DNA from: an uncultured Clostridia bacterium | Lineage (GTDB): Bacteria; Bacillota; Clostridia; TANB77; CAG-508 | Length of the DNA: 47,351 nt | Direction of reading: 5' to 3' | Assembly: GCA_947626765.1 (NCBI GenBank) | Contig: CANQTQ010000010.1 | Span: 1 to 47,351, forward strand | Shown: positions 17,809 through 27,346 of the stretch, in pieces | Layout: each line of letters opens with the position of its first letter | Numbering within the stretch: the stretch's first letter is position 1 | Notes under the pieces: model-generated | Seen by the model: only the letters and a program-made list of their open reading frames with translations | The model's database searches: none | What the model was told of the DNA's origin: nothing | Position numbers and translations under genes: made by a program

Positions 17809-18906
17809 TTATATATCTTCTAAATTATATATTTTTTTCATCTCATTTAAAGCATTATTTAATTCATATTCTGAATATTCACTACATAAATAGCTTTCTT
17901 TTTTTTCTATTGCATTATTGATACTTTCACAAAGTTGCTCAATATTGTTAATTTCTATTAATTTACTTGCAACATTTCTATTACCTCTACAATTTGTAGC
18001 TATAATAGGTAATTTGCACATTGCTGCTTCTACTAAATTTATAGGAAGTCCTTCTTGAGTTGACGTTGATACATATAAATCTGATATTCTTAGTAGTCTT
18101 GGAATATCTTTTCTATATCCTAAAAACATAATATTGTCTTCTACACTTAAATCTCTAGCCATTTGCTGATAATAATTATTTAAGCTATCTGCTCCTACTA
18201 ATAAGACTTTAATGTTTTTAATTTTTTCTTTATTTATCAATTCACTAGTTGCTCTTATAAGCATTCCTTGATTTTTTCTTTTGCTTAATTCAGCCACATA
18301 GCTAATTACAAAATCATCTTTTTTTAGGTCTAAGCTTTTTCTTAAATCTTCTTTTTCATCATCAGACATTGTAAAGTTAAATTTCTTTTCGTCTACTCCT
18401 ACACCATGAACAAATTCTATTTCCTTTGCTTTAAATTTTTTCTTTGCTAGTTCATAGTCTTCTTCGTTTATAGTTATTAGGCAATCTGTATATTTAGCTA
18501 AATATTTTTCTATTGGATAATAAATTATCCAATTTAGTATTGGCGCGCCTTTGTAAAAATGAAAACCGTGAGCTGTATATATTACTCTTGTTCCTTTTTT
18601 TCTTGCCTTTTTAGCAGCTAATCTAGTTAGTACTCCGCCTACTGGAGTGTGGCAATGAATAATTTCATAATCGTTGTCATTTATTATTTTTTTTAATTCT
18701 TTATATGCTTTGTAATTTTGCAATTTGAACGGAAGTCTTGCAAAAGGTATATTAAAATGTTTATCGCAATATTCTATTGGTTCTTCTCCAAAACTAGCTA
18801 CATGTACTTCATATCCTTTTTCTTTAAACATTTTTAAATATGGTATGTGAAATCCATTTATATGATCTGTTACTGTTGCTACAAATAAAATTTTTTTGTT
18901 ATTCAT
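17809..18906 (-). CDS. Family 4 glycosyltransferase (EpsD/CapM-like)
   Basis: 365 residues of the GT-B fold. The N-terminal half carries ILFVATVTDHINGFHIPYL, IIHCHTPVGG and VIYTAHGFHFYKGAP. The C-terminal donor domain has FLGYRKDIPRLL and STSTQEGLPINLVEAAMC, the E-x7-E type motif. Close relatives transfer the second sugar onto the first lipid-linked sugar in capsule assembly, which fits its place after the initiating transferase and the FemAB-like gene. A decayed relative lies at 16620-16973. Confidence 0.9.
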   Translation of the reverse strand: MNNKKILFVATVTDHINGFHIPYLKMFKEKGYEVHVASFGEEPIEYCDKHFNIPFARLPFKLQNYKAYKELKKIINDNDYEIIHCHTPVGGVLTRLAAKKARKKGTRVIYTAHGFHFYKGAPILNWIIYYPIEKYLAKYTDCLITINEEDYELAKKKFKAKEIEFVHGVGVDEKKFNFTMSDDEKEDLRKSLDLKKDDFVISYVAELSKRKNQGMLIRATSELINKEKIKNIKVLLVGADSLNNYYQQMARDLSVEDNIMFLGYRKDIPRLLRISDLYVSTSTQEGLPINLVEAAMCKLPIIATNCRGNRNVASKLIEINNIEQLCESINNAIEKKESYLCSEYSEYELNNALNEMKKIYNLEDI

Positions 18907-18989
18907 TTTAAATACCCTTTCTCATTTTTATCATATCAATATTTATAAAATATTATAATTTTCTGCATAATATATTTTATCTAAATTAA

Positions 18990-19979
18990 TTATTTTTCTT
19001 TCCTATATGCTGGAAAATACTCTTCTTCCTTACTCACTTTTTTATAATTACATAATTTTTCATAAATTTGTTGATTCCATATTTTTTTACCTATATAAAA
19101 TTCAAACTGAGTATTTTGAGAAAACTTTTTTTTGAACAAATACAATGGATCTTCTATAGAATTGCTTGTTCCGCCACCATAATGTATTAAATTAAATCCA
19201 TTTTCTTTTCCCCAAACTGTTGTTGCATACTTTAGTATGTATGCGGGTGATAAGTGTAAATAAGCAGTATCAGTTCCAGATAAATGTGCATGTATTATTT
19301 TGTTATATATAAAATATAAGCCTTCTGCTATAACTCTAGTTTCGTATATAGCTTGTACTTGTATTAGATTATTATGAAAATATTTATCCATCATTTCAAA
19401 ATATTTATCATCAAAATAGTAATATGAATCAGCTTTTTTTCTGTCCATATTTAAATAATATATTCTTTTAAATTCTGAAAAGTCTTTAACATCTTCTATT
19501 ATTTTATATGTAATTCCCTTATTTAATACTTGTCTTATCGTTTTGCGACAACTTTTACTAAATTCTTTTTCCATTGGATTATCTGCAATTAATAGATTAG
19601 TACCAAGTGTATATCTTAAAAATTGAACATCATATATTTTTTTAAACTCTAGTGCATTATTAAATATTGGATGAAATCTAATAAATTCACTTACTATATT
19701 GTTTTCTTTACAATAAGTTTTAAAATTTTTTTCATAACCTTTTAATAATTCTTCTTTTTTCTCCTGAATACATTTTTCAATAATCGGTCCACCGTAACCA
19801 TATGGAGTTATAATATCAAAATATTTGTTGTCATCAATTTTAATTGGTATTTCTCTTAGTATGAATTGATTTGATATCTTTCCATTATCATCCTCATATT
19901 TAAAAGTTTTAACTTTCCCATTTTCTATATGTTCATATAACTTTCCATAATTTTCCTCAAAGTATATGTCCTTTTTCAT
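18990..19979 (-). CDS. FemAB/GNAT-like aminoacyl or acyl transferase
   Basis: 329 residues. The ATG at 19979 has an AAGGAG site 7 bases upstream, better than the in-frame ATG at 20000. The middle region KEFSKSCRKTIRQVLNKGI and the later LYFIYNKIIHAHLSG...YILKYATTVWGK pattern match the FemAB/peptidoglycan-bridge type GNAT fold. Family members use aminoacyl-tRNA or acyl-CoA donors to acylate an amine. It lies 24 bases after the initiating sugar transferase, where Pgl/Eps-type loci carry the sugar N-acetyltransferase, which I do not see here. It may modify the 4-amino group of the first sugar (inference). Confidence 0.75.
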   Translation of the reverse strand: MKKDIYFEENYGKLYEHIENGKVKTFKYEDDNGKISNQFILREIPIKIDDNKYFDIITPYGYGGPIIEKCIQEKKEELLKGYEKNFKTYCKENNIVSEFIRFHPIFNNALEFKKIYDVQFLRYTLGTNLLIADNPMEKEFSKSCRKTIRQVLNKGITYKIIEDVKDFSEFKRIYYLNMDRKKADSYYYFDDKYFEMMDKYFHNNLIQVQAIYETRVIAEGLYFIYNKIIHAHLSGTDTAYLHLSPAYILKYATTVWGKENGFNLIHYGGGTSNSIEDPLYLFKKKFSQNTQFEFYIGKKIWNQQIYEKLCNYKKVSKEEEYFPAYRKEK

Positions 19980-20003
19980 TATATAACTCCTTATTATCAC
20001 TCG

Positions 20004-20634
20004 TTATTTCTTTTCTGCCATTTCTTTCTTTCTATATTCATCAAAATTTATTACTTCTCCTGTTCCATCCAATACTATGTCTTGCTTTTTTAAAACTTTT
20101 TTTATTGTTTTTATTATAATTAATATATCATTTTTTAAAGTAATTGAATTTACATAATGAATATCAAATTGAAATCTTTCTTTCCAATTAGCTGTATTTC
20201 TCCCATTTATTTGTGCTAACCCTGTAAGTCCGAGGTCTTACATCATGTCTATGTCTTTCTTTTTCAGTATAATATGGCAAATATTGAACTAATAACGGTC
20301 TTGGTCCTACTATAGACATATCTCCTTTTAAAATATTTACTAGTTCTGGCAATTCATCTAAGCTTGTGCTTCTTAAAGTTTTTCCAAATTTCGTTAGCCT
20401 TTTAGAATCTGGCAGTAAATTTCCATTTTCATCTGTTTCATCTGTCATTGTTCTAAATTTATATAAAGTAAATATCTTTTCATCTTTTCCCGGGCGTTCT
20501 TGTTTAAATATAACTGGGCTTCCTAATTTTATTCTTACTAATATTGCAATAATAAGTAAGAGTGGAGATAGAATAATTAGTGCTAGTAAACTTAAAGTAA
20601 AGTCTAATATTCTTTTTATGTATTTTTTATACAA
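20004..20634 (-). CDS. Initiating sugar-1-phosphate transferase (EpsL/PglC type) with a CGG frameshift site
   Basis: The first frame has an N-terminal membrane hairpin (about 12-35) and the family motifs [14 protein letters not shown] and [11 protein letters not shown]. After RHDVRP it meets CGG (20230-20232) and drifts to a stop 15 codons later. Skipping the C restores the expected continuation [16 protein letters not shown]...FDIHYV and ends with a Lys-rich tail at 20004. With the shift the protein is 209 residues, normal for the short polyprenyl-phosphate glycosyl-1-phosphate transferases that start repeat-unit synthesis. The start follows directly on the aminotransferase stop. Without the shift the enzyme would lack a strongly conserved C-terminal third. 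Confidence 0.88.
20230..20232 (-). other. CGG +1 frameshift site, sugar transferase
   Basis: Context CCT-CGG-ACT; skipping C gives CCT-GGA-CTT (Pro-Gly-Leu), the invariant R-P-G-(L/I)-T-G segment of this family. Confidence 0.75.
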
Positions 20635-21762
20635 TTAAAACAACCCCTTAATTATTTTAATAACTCTTTCTTGCTCTTCCATAGTCATTTTTGTATCTGA
20701 AGGTAGGCATACACCTCTTGTAAATAAATCTTCTGACACTGATTTTTCTGCTACTTGTATATAATCACATTTTTCAAATACTGGTTGCATGTGCATTGGC
20801 TTCCATACAGGTCTTGACTCTATATTTTCTTTTTCTAATGCTTCTATTATTTGTAAAGGTGTTACTTTAGAGTCTTCTTTTATTGTTATAACAGATAACC
20901 AGTGATTTGGTTTTGTATCTTCTGGAGTTGGCTGCATTTCAATTTCTGATATGCTCTTAAAAGCTTCTTTATATGTATTATATATTTCAGTTTTTTTTGC
21001 AATTCTATCATTTAATACTTTTAGTTGTCCTCTGCCTATTCCTGCTACAATATTACTCATTCTATAATTATAGCCTATTTCGTTGTGCTGGTAATGTCTT
21101 GCTTTTTCTCTTGCTTGCGTAGACCAAAACCTTACTTTTGCTATTCGTTCCTCATCTTCTGATACGAGCATTCCGCCACCACTTGTTGTTATTATTTTAT
21201 TTCCATTAAATGAGTATATTCCGTACTTACCAAATGTACCTGTTTCTTTTCCTTTATATGTTGAACCTAAGCTTTCAGCTGCATCTTCTACTAATGGTAC
21301 ATTGTGTTTATCACATATTGCTTTTATTTCGTCTATTTTTGCAGGTGTTCCATATAGATGAACTACAATTACAGCTTTTGGATTTGGATATTTTTCAAAG
21401 GCTTTTTCTAAGCTTAAAGGATCCATATTCCAAGTATCTCGCTCACTATCTATAAATACTGGAGTTGCATTTTGATATATTATTGGATTTGCTGTTGCTG
21501 AAAATGTAAGAGATGGGCAAAATACAATGTCGCCTTTTTTTACATCTAATGCTTTAAGTGCCATGTGTATTGCAGCAGTTCCCGACGATAATGCAGCACC
21601 CGTTTTACTGCCTACATATTCTGATAATTCTTGTTCAAATTTATTTACATTTTCTCCAAGTGGTGCTACCCAGTTTGTATCAAATGCTTCTTTTATATAT
21701 GCTTGTTCGTATCCCTCATCTGACATATGTGGTGAAGCTAAGAAGATTTTTTTATTTTCCAT
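20635..21762 (-). CDS. PLP-dependent nucleotide-sugar aminotransferase (DegT/DnrJ/EryC1, EpsN/PglE-like)
   Basis: 375 residues. Family features are the SSGTAAIHMALKAL phosphate-binding region (59-72), VEDAAESLGS (158-167) and the PLP-binding lysine in SFNGNKII (Lys189). The VNKFEQELSEYVGS start and the C-terminal PVWKPMH segment fit EpsN/PglE-type enzymes. These aminate the 4-keto sugar made by a 4,6-dehydratase, which is encoded two genes upstream. The product would be a 4-amino-4,6-dideoxy-HexNAc nucleotide, the likely substrate of the initiating transferase encoded next. The start overlaps the end of the VanZ-like gene by 11 bases. Confidence 0.92.
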   Translation of the reverse strand: MENKKIFLASPHMSDEGYEQAYIKEAFDTNWVAPLGENVNKFEQELSEYVGSKTGAALSSGTAAIHMALKALDVKKGDIVFCPSLTFSATANPIIYQNATPVFIDSERDTWNMDPLSLEKAFEKYPNPKAVIVVHLYGTPAKIDEIKAICDKHNVPLVEDAAESLGSTYKGKETGTFGKYGIYSFNGNKIITTSGGGMLVSEDEERIAKVRFWSTQAREKARHYQHNEIGYNYRMSNIVAGIGRGQLKVLNDRIAKKTEIYNTYKEAFKSISEIEMQPTPEDTKPNHWLSVITIKEDSKVTPLQIIEALEKENIESRPVWKPMHMQPVFEKCDYIQVAEKSVSEDLFTRGVCLPSDTKMTMEEQERVIKIIKGLF

Positions 21763-22237
21763 TTATATTTTCCTTTCTATTTCTTATGTTATCAATAACT
21801 TTTATAGTTAGTAGCAAAATTATAATTCCAGTTATTACTCCAAGTGAGTCTATGCATACATCTCGTATTTCTCCGCTTCTTCCTAGTACAAACAATTGAT
21901 GTATTTCATCTGTCATGGCGTAAACTGTTCCTATTATCCAACTTATTAATACTTTATTATTAAGTCTTATTTTATATAAATTAATAAATAAGAATATTAA
22001 CATTCCGCCTAGTGTATAAATTAAAAAATGTGCTGTTTTTCTAATTACATTTTCTATTAATAATATTTGTTCTGGCGTTTTTACATCTGATGTATTACAA
22101 ATTTTTAATATTATTTTTGTAAAAAAGCCACTTAATTCTGCAGAATTTGTTCTTATTTGATTAGATAAATAAAATACTAATATCATCCAAGCAATTATTA
22201 ATATAATTGATAATATTTTTTTATAGTTTAGTTTCAT
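21752..22237 (-). CDS. VanZ-like membrane protein
   Basis: 161 residues with an N-terminal helix (about 8-25) and three further helices. Between them are the VanZ-family segments AWMILVFYLSNQ, KTAHFLIYTLGGMLIF and TDEIHQLFVLGRSGEIRDVCIDSLG. VanZ proteins of this type are common in capsule and glycopeptide-resistance loci, but their biochemical role is not settled. It overlaps the next gene by 11 bases. Whether it acts in polysaccharide assembly is inferred only from location. Confidence 0.88.
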   Translation of the reverse strand: MKLNYKKILSIILIIAWMILVFYLSNQIRTNSAELSGFFTKIILKICNTSDVKTPEQILLIENVIRKTAHFLIYTLGGMLIFLFINLYKIRLNNKVLISWIIGTVYAMTDEIHQLFVLGRSGEIRDVCIDSLGVITGIIILLLTIKVIDNIRNRKENINGK

Positions 22238-22323
22238 ATTTTTCCTTTTCTTTTAATTATATGTTTAATACATATATGTTTTTTCTTTTGATTTTTAGTA
22301 TAACTGATTATATAGTTATAAGG

Positions 22324-24180
22324 TTATTGATTAATAATATATGTTGGAACTACATCATGTATAGTTTGTTTAATATCTTCAATTGGTGTATTTTCATTTT
22401 CTACTAAATGTTTTAATTTTTCTAGTTTTTCTTTTATATCTTTTTCATTTAAATCAGTTAATTTTCCAATGTAAATTTTTTTGTTTTCGGTTTTTCTTAA
22501 CCCCTCTTCTTTCATAAGTAGCTCTTCATAAAGTTTTTCGCCAGGTCTTAAACCTGTAAATACAATTGGTATATCTACATCTGGTTCTAAACCTGATAGT
22601 TTTATTAAACTTACAGCTAAATCGTATATTTTTACTGGTTCTCCCATGTCTAGTACAAATATTTCTCCACCTTCTGCATAACTCATAGCTTGCAGAATTA
22701 ATTGCGTTGCCTCTGGTATTGTCATAAAATATCTTATTATATCTTTATGCGTAACTGTTACAGGACCACCACTTGCAATTTGCTTTTTAAATATTGGAAC
22801 AACTGAACCATTGCTTCCTAAAACATTTCCAAAGCGTACTGCTGCATAATCTGTTTGACTATTTTTATTTTTTACTTGTATAATCATTTCGCAAAGCCTT
22901 TTGGTTGCTCCCATTATGTTTGTTGGATTTACTGCTTTGTCAGTTGATATTAGTATCATTTTTCTAACATTGTATTTATCTGCACAGTTTGCTACATTAT
23001 ATGTTCCAAATACATTATTCTTTATTGCTTCTAATGGGCTAAATTCCATAAGTGGAACATGTTTATGGGCTGCTGCATGAAATACCAAATAAGGCTTATA
23101 TTGTTCAAATATACTTTCTAGCCTTTTTACATCTCTTACACTACCAATAATTGCCTGTATATTAATATGTTTGTATTGAGCTTTTAATTCTAATTCTATA
23201 TCATATAAATTATTTTCATATATATCTAACATTACTAATGTACTTGGATTATACTTAATAATTTGCCTGCATAATTCTGAACCAATAGAACCACCTGCTC
23301 CTGTTACTAAAACCGTTTTTCCTTTTATTACATTTGCTATTTTTTTGTTGTCTAATACAACAGGATCTCTACCTAATATATCTTCTATGTCTACATCTCT
23401 TAAATTCTGAAACATATTTTTATTTCTTATTATATCTTCTGTGGTTGGAAGAATTCTTATTTTTTTGCCTGTTTCTTGGCATATTGCTAATATTTCCTTT
23501 TTAGCCTTTTTATTTATTTTAGATATTGCAAAAAATATTTCATCTACACTTTTTTGTTTACATATTTCTACAATTTTATCTCTACTTCCAATTACTTCTA
23601 CACCATTAATTAGTGCATTTAATAAATGTTCATCATCATCTATAATGCCTACTATATTATATTTTTCGTTCATTGTTTGTTTAATGTTTCTAATTATTTC
23701 TTTTCCTGCATAGCCTGCACCTATAATTAATACATTATATTTTTTGCCATCGCTTTTTTCTTTTTCTTGTAATATTGAATCTAATAAAAATCTAATTATT
23801 ACTCTTGTTCCAACAATTCCTGGCATTGCTATAAAAGCGCCTAATAACAATTCTCTTACTGTATTAATATTATCAAAATGGAATATTTCTTTAATTGCAA
23901 CTAATGTTACAGCTGAAATAAGGCATATCATTATATATACTAGATAATCTTTTCCGTTTTCAAATCTAGTAATATGCCTATACATTTGAAATATGTTTAA
24001 ATAGCTTTCATATACTACTATTGAAGATATTATTGATAATGTAATAATTTTCATATTATATGATGTAAAAATAAGTTCTTTTTCACATAATAAAAAATTA
24101 GCTATTAAAGCTGAAAGTGCAATTACTACAATATCTATTAAAATCATAATAATTTTACTCTTTTTCATAAGAAAGTTCAT
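22324..24180 (-). CDS. Membrane nucleotide-sugar 4,6-dehydratase (CapD/EpsC/PglF family)
   Basis: 618 residues. There are four N-terminal membrane helices (about 10-130) and a first Rossmann-like domain with GAGYAGKEII. A second Rossmann domain has VTGAGGSIGSELCRQI (about residue 290). The active-site stretch STDKAVNPTNIMGATKRLCE uses the Met-x-x-x-Lys arrangement seen in PglF-type enzymes instead of Tyr-x-x-x-Lys. Members convert UDP-GlcNAc to the 4-keto-6-deoxy sugar, the first step to bacillosamine or AAT-type sugars. It is the first gene of the long operon, placed right behind the promoter at 24231-24260. An AGGGGAA site precedes the ATG. Confidence 0.92.
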   Translation of the reverse strand: MNFLMKKSKIIMILIDIVVIALSALIANFLLCEKELIFTSYNMKIITLSIISSIVVYESYLNIFQMYRHITRFENGKDYLVYIMICLISAVTLVAIKEIFHFDNINTVRELLLGAFIAMPGIVGTRVIIRFLLDSILQEKEKSDGKKYNVLIIGAGYAGKEIIRNIKQTMNEKYNIVGIIDDDEHLLNALINGVEVIGSRDKIVEICKQKSVDEIFFAISKINKKAKKEILAICQETGKKIRILPTTEDIIRNKNMFQNLRDVDIEDILGRDPVVLDNKKIANVIKGKTVLVTGAGGSIGSELCRQIIKYNPSTLVMLDIYENNLYDIELELKAQYKHINIQAIIGSVRDVKRLESIFEQYKPYLVFHAAAHKHVPLMEFSPLEAIKNNVFGTYNVANCADKYNVRKMILISTDKAVNPTNIMGATKRLCEMIIQVKNKNSQTDYAAVRFGNVLGSNGSVVPIFKKQIASGGPVTVTHKDIIRYFMTIPEATQLILQAMSYAEGGEIFVLDMGEPVKIYDLAVSLIKLSGLEPDVDIPIVFTGLRPGEKLYEELLMKEEGLRKTENKKIYIGKLTDLNEKDIKEKLEKLKHLVENENTPIEDIKQTIHDVVPTYIINQ

Positions 24181-24230
24181 ATATTGTTTCCCCTATTTTT
24201 ATAGTTTATTTATTTGCATACTATACTTTT

Positions 24231-24260
24231 ATTATACTGCTTTAATCTATATAACGTCAA
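24231..24260 (-). promoter_or_regulatory. Promoter of the main polysaccharide operon
   Basis: On the minus strand -35 TTGACG (24255-24260) and a perfect -10 TATAAT (24231-24236) are separated by 18 bases, about 50 bases ahead of the dehydratase start. A terminator of the upstream cassette lies just before it, so transcription of this operon should begin here. Confidence 0.75.
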
Positions 24261-24302
24261 CAAGAAATGAAATTTTTCAGCATTTTTTGATGTTGTTTTT
24301 TA

Positions 24303-24343
24303 TCAAAAAATCCCTAAAATAGATTAACAAAATTTTAGGGATT
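24303..24343 (-). terminator. Rho-independent terminator of the FkbH/ACP/MBOAT cassette
   Basis: Minus-strand stem of 12 bp (arms 24332-24343 and 24309-24320) with a short loop, followed by a T-run (plus-strand A-run at 24305-24310). It lies 26 bases past the stop of the SGNH gene and separates that cassette from the polysaccharide operon promoter. Confidence 0.85.
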
Positions 24344-24368
24344 ATATTTTTAAATTTTAATTTTAATT

Positions 24369-25409
24369 TTAATTTTCATATTCTCCTAATAAATCATCAA
24401 AATTTTTATTAGTTGTTTCATTAAAGTCTTTTTTAAACCTTTCATATTCTGCATTCCAAGAATTATATCTTTTATCATTTCTGTGATCTGGTAATTCATA
24501 ATTTTCTTTTAAATACTTAGCAAAGTATAAAGTATATTTTGTTGATCCATATATATTTAAATGAGCATCATTATAAAAATCAGTTGTAAAGTCTATGTTA
24601 TCAAAATCATCTAAAGTATTAAAGTTTATAACCTTTAAATCATTTTTTTCTATAAATTTAACGACAAAATTTAATTTTGAATTAATTTCTTCTGCATACG
24701 TTCTTACTGGTACTACAAAGAGTACATCTATTTTTTTGGATTTAATATAATTAATTAAATCAGTTATTATTTCTTGTGTTTCCTTTGATATTTCGTCTAT
24801 TTTTTTGTTCCATTTATATCTGGTTTGACTTTCAATTATATTATTAGTTCTAGGGCTAAATAGGTATCCTTTATATAGTCTACTATAACTAAGAAGATTC
24901 CAATAAATATTTTTCCATGCATTATGATACATCAAAAAACTAAAATAATAATTAATATATTCGTCTTTACTAATATCTTTTTTATACTTTAAAGTTTCAT
25001 TAATAGCATCTATTCTATTTTTAGAAAATTTCATAGAATCTATTGTTTTTCTAATATCTTCTCCGCTATATGTATTTAATTCATCTACTGCTTTGGCTAA
25101 ATCAATAATATATAGGGATGGTTTTTGATACTTTTCCGATTCTTCTATCATATATTTAGCTAATGATATTGGTTGTGTATCTGTAGATAAAAATCCTGTA
25201 GTATATCCATATAAATTATATGCTAAAACTGTATTAAAATGAACATAAGCATTACTGCTTCCTATATATACAATGTCTAAAGAATTTTTTGGTTCTTTGT
25301 AGAAGTACGAAAGAGCAGTTTTAGGTAGCCAAAGGGCTTTTGTTGCACAATATAATAGTATAAAAAAAATAAGTAAAAATACAATAGATTTTTTTATATT
25401 TTTATTCAT
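24369..25409 (-). CDS. DltD/AlgX-like SGNH-fold membrane-anchored protein
   Basis: 346 residues. An N-terminal membrane anchor (about 8-25) is followed by an extracytoplasmic SGNH-type domain. Block I is IGSSNAY with the nucleophile Ser at about 52. The C-terminal catalytic pair is in DAHLN (Asp281, His283). Proteins of this shape (DltD, AlgX/AlgJ) act outside the membrane together with an MBOAT protein in acylating polymers. Its gene follows the MBOAT gene by 13 bases and is the last of the cassette. The acyl donor and acceptor are unknown. Confidence 0.82.
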   Translation of the reverse strand: MNKNIKKSIVFLLIFFILLYCATKALWLPKTALSYFYKEPKNSLDIVYIGSSNAYVHFNTVLAYNLYGYTTGFLSTDTQPISLAKYMIEESEKYQKPSLYIIDLAKAVDELNTYSGEDIRKTIDSMKFSKNRIDAINETLKYKKDISKDEYINYYFSFLMYHNAWKNIYWNLLSYSRLYKGYLFSPRTNNIIESQTRYKWNKKIDEISKETQEIITDLINYIKSKKIDVLFVVPVRTYAEEINSKLNFVVKFIEKNDLKVINFNTLDDFDNIDFTTDFYNDAHLNIYGSTKYTLYFAKYLKENYELPDHRNDKRYNSWNAEYERFKKDFNETTNKNFDDLLGEYEN

Positions 25410-25422
25410 TCTTTAAACCCTC

Positions 25423-26943
25423 CTAAAATTGTTTATATATGAAAGCAACAGGATCATAACTTGCTCCATAACATCCAAAAACTATTATTGCAAATATTAA
25501 AATATATAAAATTGTCCATCTAATTGCGATATTCTTTTTAAACAATTTTTCTCTAACGCTACCATTGCGAGCTATTAATTGTACTACAAATAATGCAATT
25601 AATGAAAGTACTAGAGGTAACAAATTATATATATCTAATCCAATAAGTTCAAGGTTTAATCCTAAAGGTCTATTTAAGGCAAAAATACTTTTAATAATGT
25701 CTATAGCATTTGATACACTTGTTGCCCTAAAGAAAATCATGGCAAATGAAAAAAGTAAAAATGTTCTTATGACTTGATATAGTTTATAACCAAAGCTATT
25801 CATATTTATATGTAATTTTTCATTTACTTTTTTTGCAATTGGTTCTAATTCATTTTCTAAAAATATATAAATAAATTGCAGTATACCTGAACCAATAATA
25901 AATGTATAAGCACCTCCATGCCATGTTCCTATTAATATCCACATAACTAACATAGAAAGGTACATTGGTATTTTCTTACCATTCTTTTTTCCAAATTTTT
26001 CTTTACATTTTTTTGTTAATCTTTGCATTACATTTGATTTTTGCAATGGATAGAATATATAGTCTCTAAGCCATGCGCCTAAAGTAATATGCCAATTTTT
26101 CCAAAATTCTGTAATTGTTTTTGAGAAAAATGGTAAGCTAAAGTTTTCTGGTAATTTTACACCCATTACTTCTGATATTCCCATAATAATATCTATTGAA
26201 CCTGAAAAGTTTGTATATAACTGCAATGTAAAGAATATTACAGCAGCTACTACAAATATTCCATTAAAGCTTTCTAAATTTCCATAAACACCATCAACAA
26301 ATATTCCTAATCTTGCAGAAATTACTAAAACTTTAAATATTCCCCACAAAACTCTAACTAAACCATTACACATTCTATTATAATCAAATTTATGCTTTCC
26401 ATATAAGTCTTCATTTATATCATTATACCTAATGAATGGTCCTGAAGTAAGTATTGGAAAATATGACATAAATAAAGCACATTTAAATATATTTTTTTGT
26501 GATTTACTTGCTCCTCTATATATATCTACCAAGTAGCTAATCATAATTAATGAATAATAGCTTATTCCTATCAAAGAATCTCTATATACTGGCGTAAATT
26601 TATATTCAATATTAATTAACTTTAATAAGTGTTTTGCAGTTGTTAAAAATAAATTTGTATATTTTAAATAAGCCAATTGTCCTAAAATAATTGCAATTCC
26701 TATGATTAAAAGCCATTTACCTTTTTTTGTATTGCTATATTTTTCTATTTGAATACCCAATATATATGTAGGGATCAAAACAATTATTGCTTGCATAACT
26801 GTAGATATACTAAAATTATCCCAAAATAAGAAAACAATACTTGATATAAGCAAGACAAACCATTGGAATTTTTTAGGTATAACAAAATATATTAATATGG
26901 TAAGTAAACAAAACATAAAAAATATAAATGATGTTAGTTCCAT
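25423..26943 (-). CDS. MBOAT-family membrane O-acyltransferase (DltB/AlgI-like)
   Basis: 506 residues with about 11 membrane helices. The family signatures are FWKNWHITLGAWLRDYIFYPL (His285) and the catalytic GTWHGG (His342), as in DltB and AlgI. Such proteins pass an acyl group from a cytoplasmic thioester carrier through the membrane to an acceptor outside. The gene lies between a VOC-protein gene (2-base gap) and a DltD-like gene. An acyl carrier protein gene is two positions upstream, which reproduces the DltB-DltC-DltD set. Everything points to a carrier-protein-fed acylation of a surface polymer. Confidence 0.92.
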   Translation of the reverse strand: MELTSFIFFMFCLLTILIYFVIPKKFQWFVLLISSIVFLFWDNFSISTVMQAIIVLIPTYILGIQIEKYSNTKKGKWLLIIGIAIILGQLAYLKYTNLFLTTAKHLLKLINIEYKFTPVYRDSLIGISYYSLIMISYLVDIYRGASKSQKNIFKCALFMSYFPILTSGPFIRYNDINEDLYGKHKFDYNRMCNGLVRVLWGIFKVLVISARLGIFVDGVYGNLESFNGIFVVAAVIFFTLQLYTNFSGSIDIIMGISEVMGVKLPENFSLPFFSKTITEFWKNWHITLGAWLRDYIFYPLQKSNVMQRLTKKCKEKFGKKNGKKIPMYLSMLVMWILIGTWHGGAYTFIIGSGILQFIYIFLENELEPIAKKVNEKLHINMNSFGYKLYQVIRTFLLFSFAMIFFRATSVSNAIDIIKSIFALNRPLGLNLELIGLDIYNLLPLVLSLIALFVVQLIARNGSVREKLFKKNIAIRWTILYILIFAIIVFGCYGASYDPVAFIYKQF

Positions 26944-26945
26944 TG

Positions 26946-27329
26946 TTAATCCTCCGCTTCTACTAGTTCAATTAGTCCTAAGTCCCACATTAAGAACGCA
27001 ACTTTCTTATTTTCAAACAAGATAGCTTCTTTTGGTTCTCTAACTAAGAATGCTCCATCTTCAATTAGATTATTAATAGTTGCGTTTATGTCTTTTACTG
27101 AATAACAAGTATGATATAGATATTGTCTTTTTCTTAGTAAATTTTCTACCACTTTTCCATTTATTAATTCTATTTTTATATCATCATCTAAAGTAATCAT
27201 ACACAAGTTAGCATCTTGATTATCATCATATATAATTTTGCTTATTTCTTTAATATTAAAATATTTTTTTAATTTAGATAAGGTTTCTTCTATATTATTA
27301 GTAGCTATTCCAATATGATGAAATTTCAT
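26946..27329 (-). CDS. VOC (glyoxalase/epimerase fold) family protein
   Basis: 127 residues made of two beta-alpha-beta-beta-beta modules. All four likely metal ligands of the vicinal oxygen chelate fold are in place: His5 (FHHIGIA), Glu54 (KIELING), His73 (YHTCYS) and Glu121 (LIELVE). The closest type is the methylmalonyl-CoA epimerase/glyoxalase group. It lies between the acyl carrier protein and MBOAT genes, so it may epimerise or otherwise convert the carrier-bound unit or its precursor. That role is inferred from location only. Confidence 0.82.
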   Translation of the reverse strand: MKFHHIGIATNNIEETLSKLKKYFNIKEISKIIYDDNQDANLCMITLDDDIKIELINGKVVENLLRKRQYLYHTCYSVKDINATINNLIEDGAFLVREPKEAILFENKKVAFLMWDLGLIELVEAED

Positions 27330-27346
27330 TTAATTCACCTACTTTA

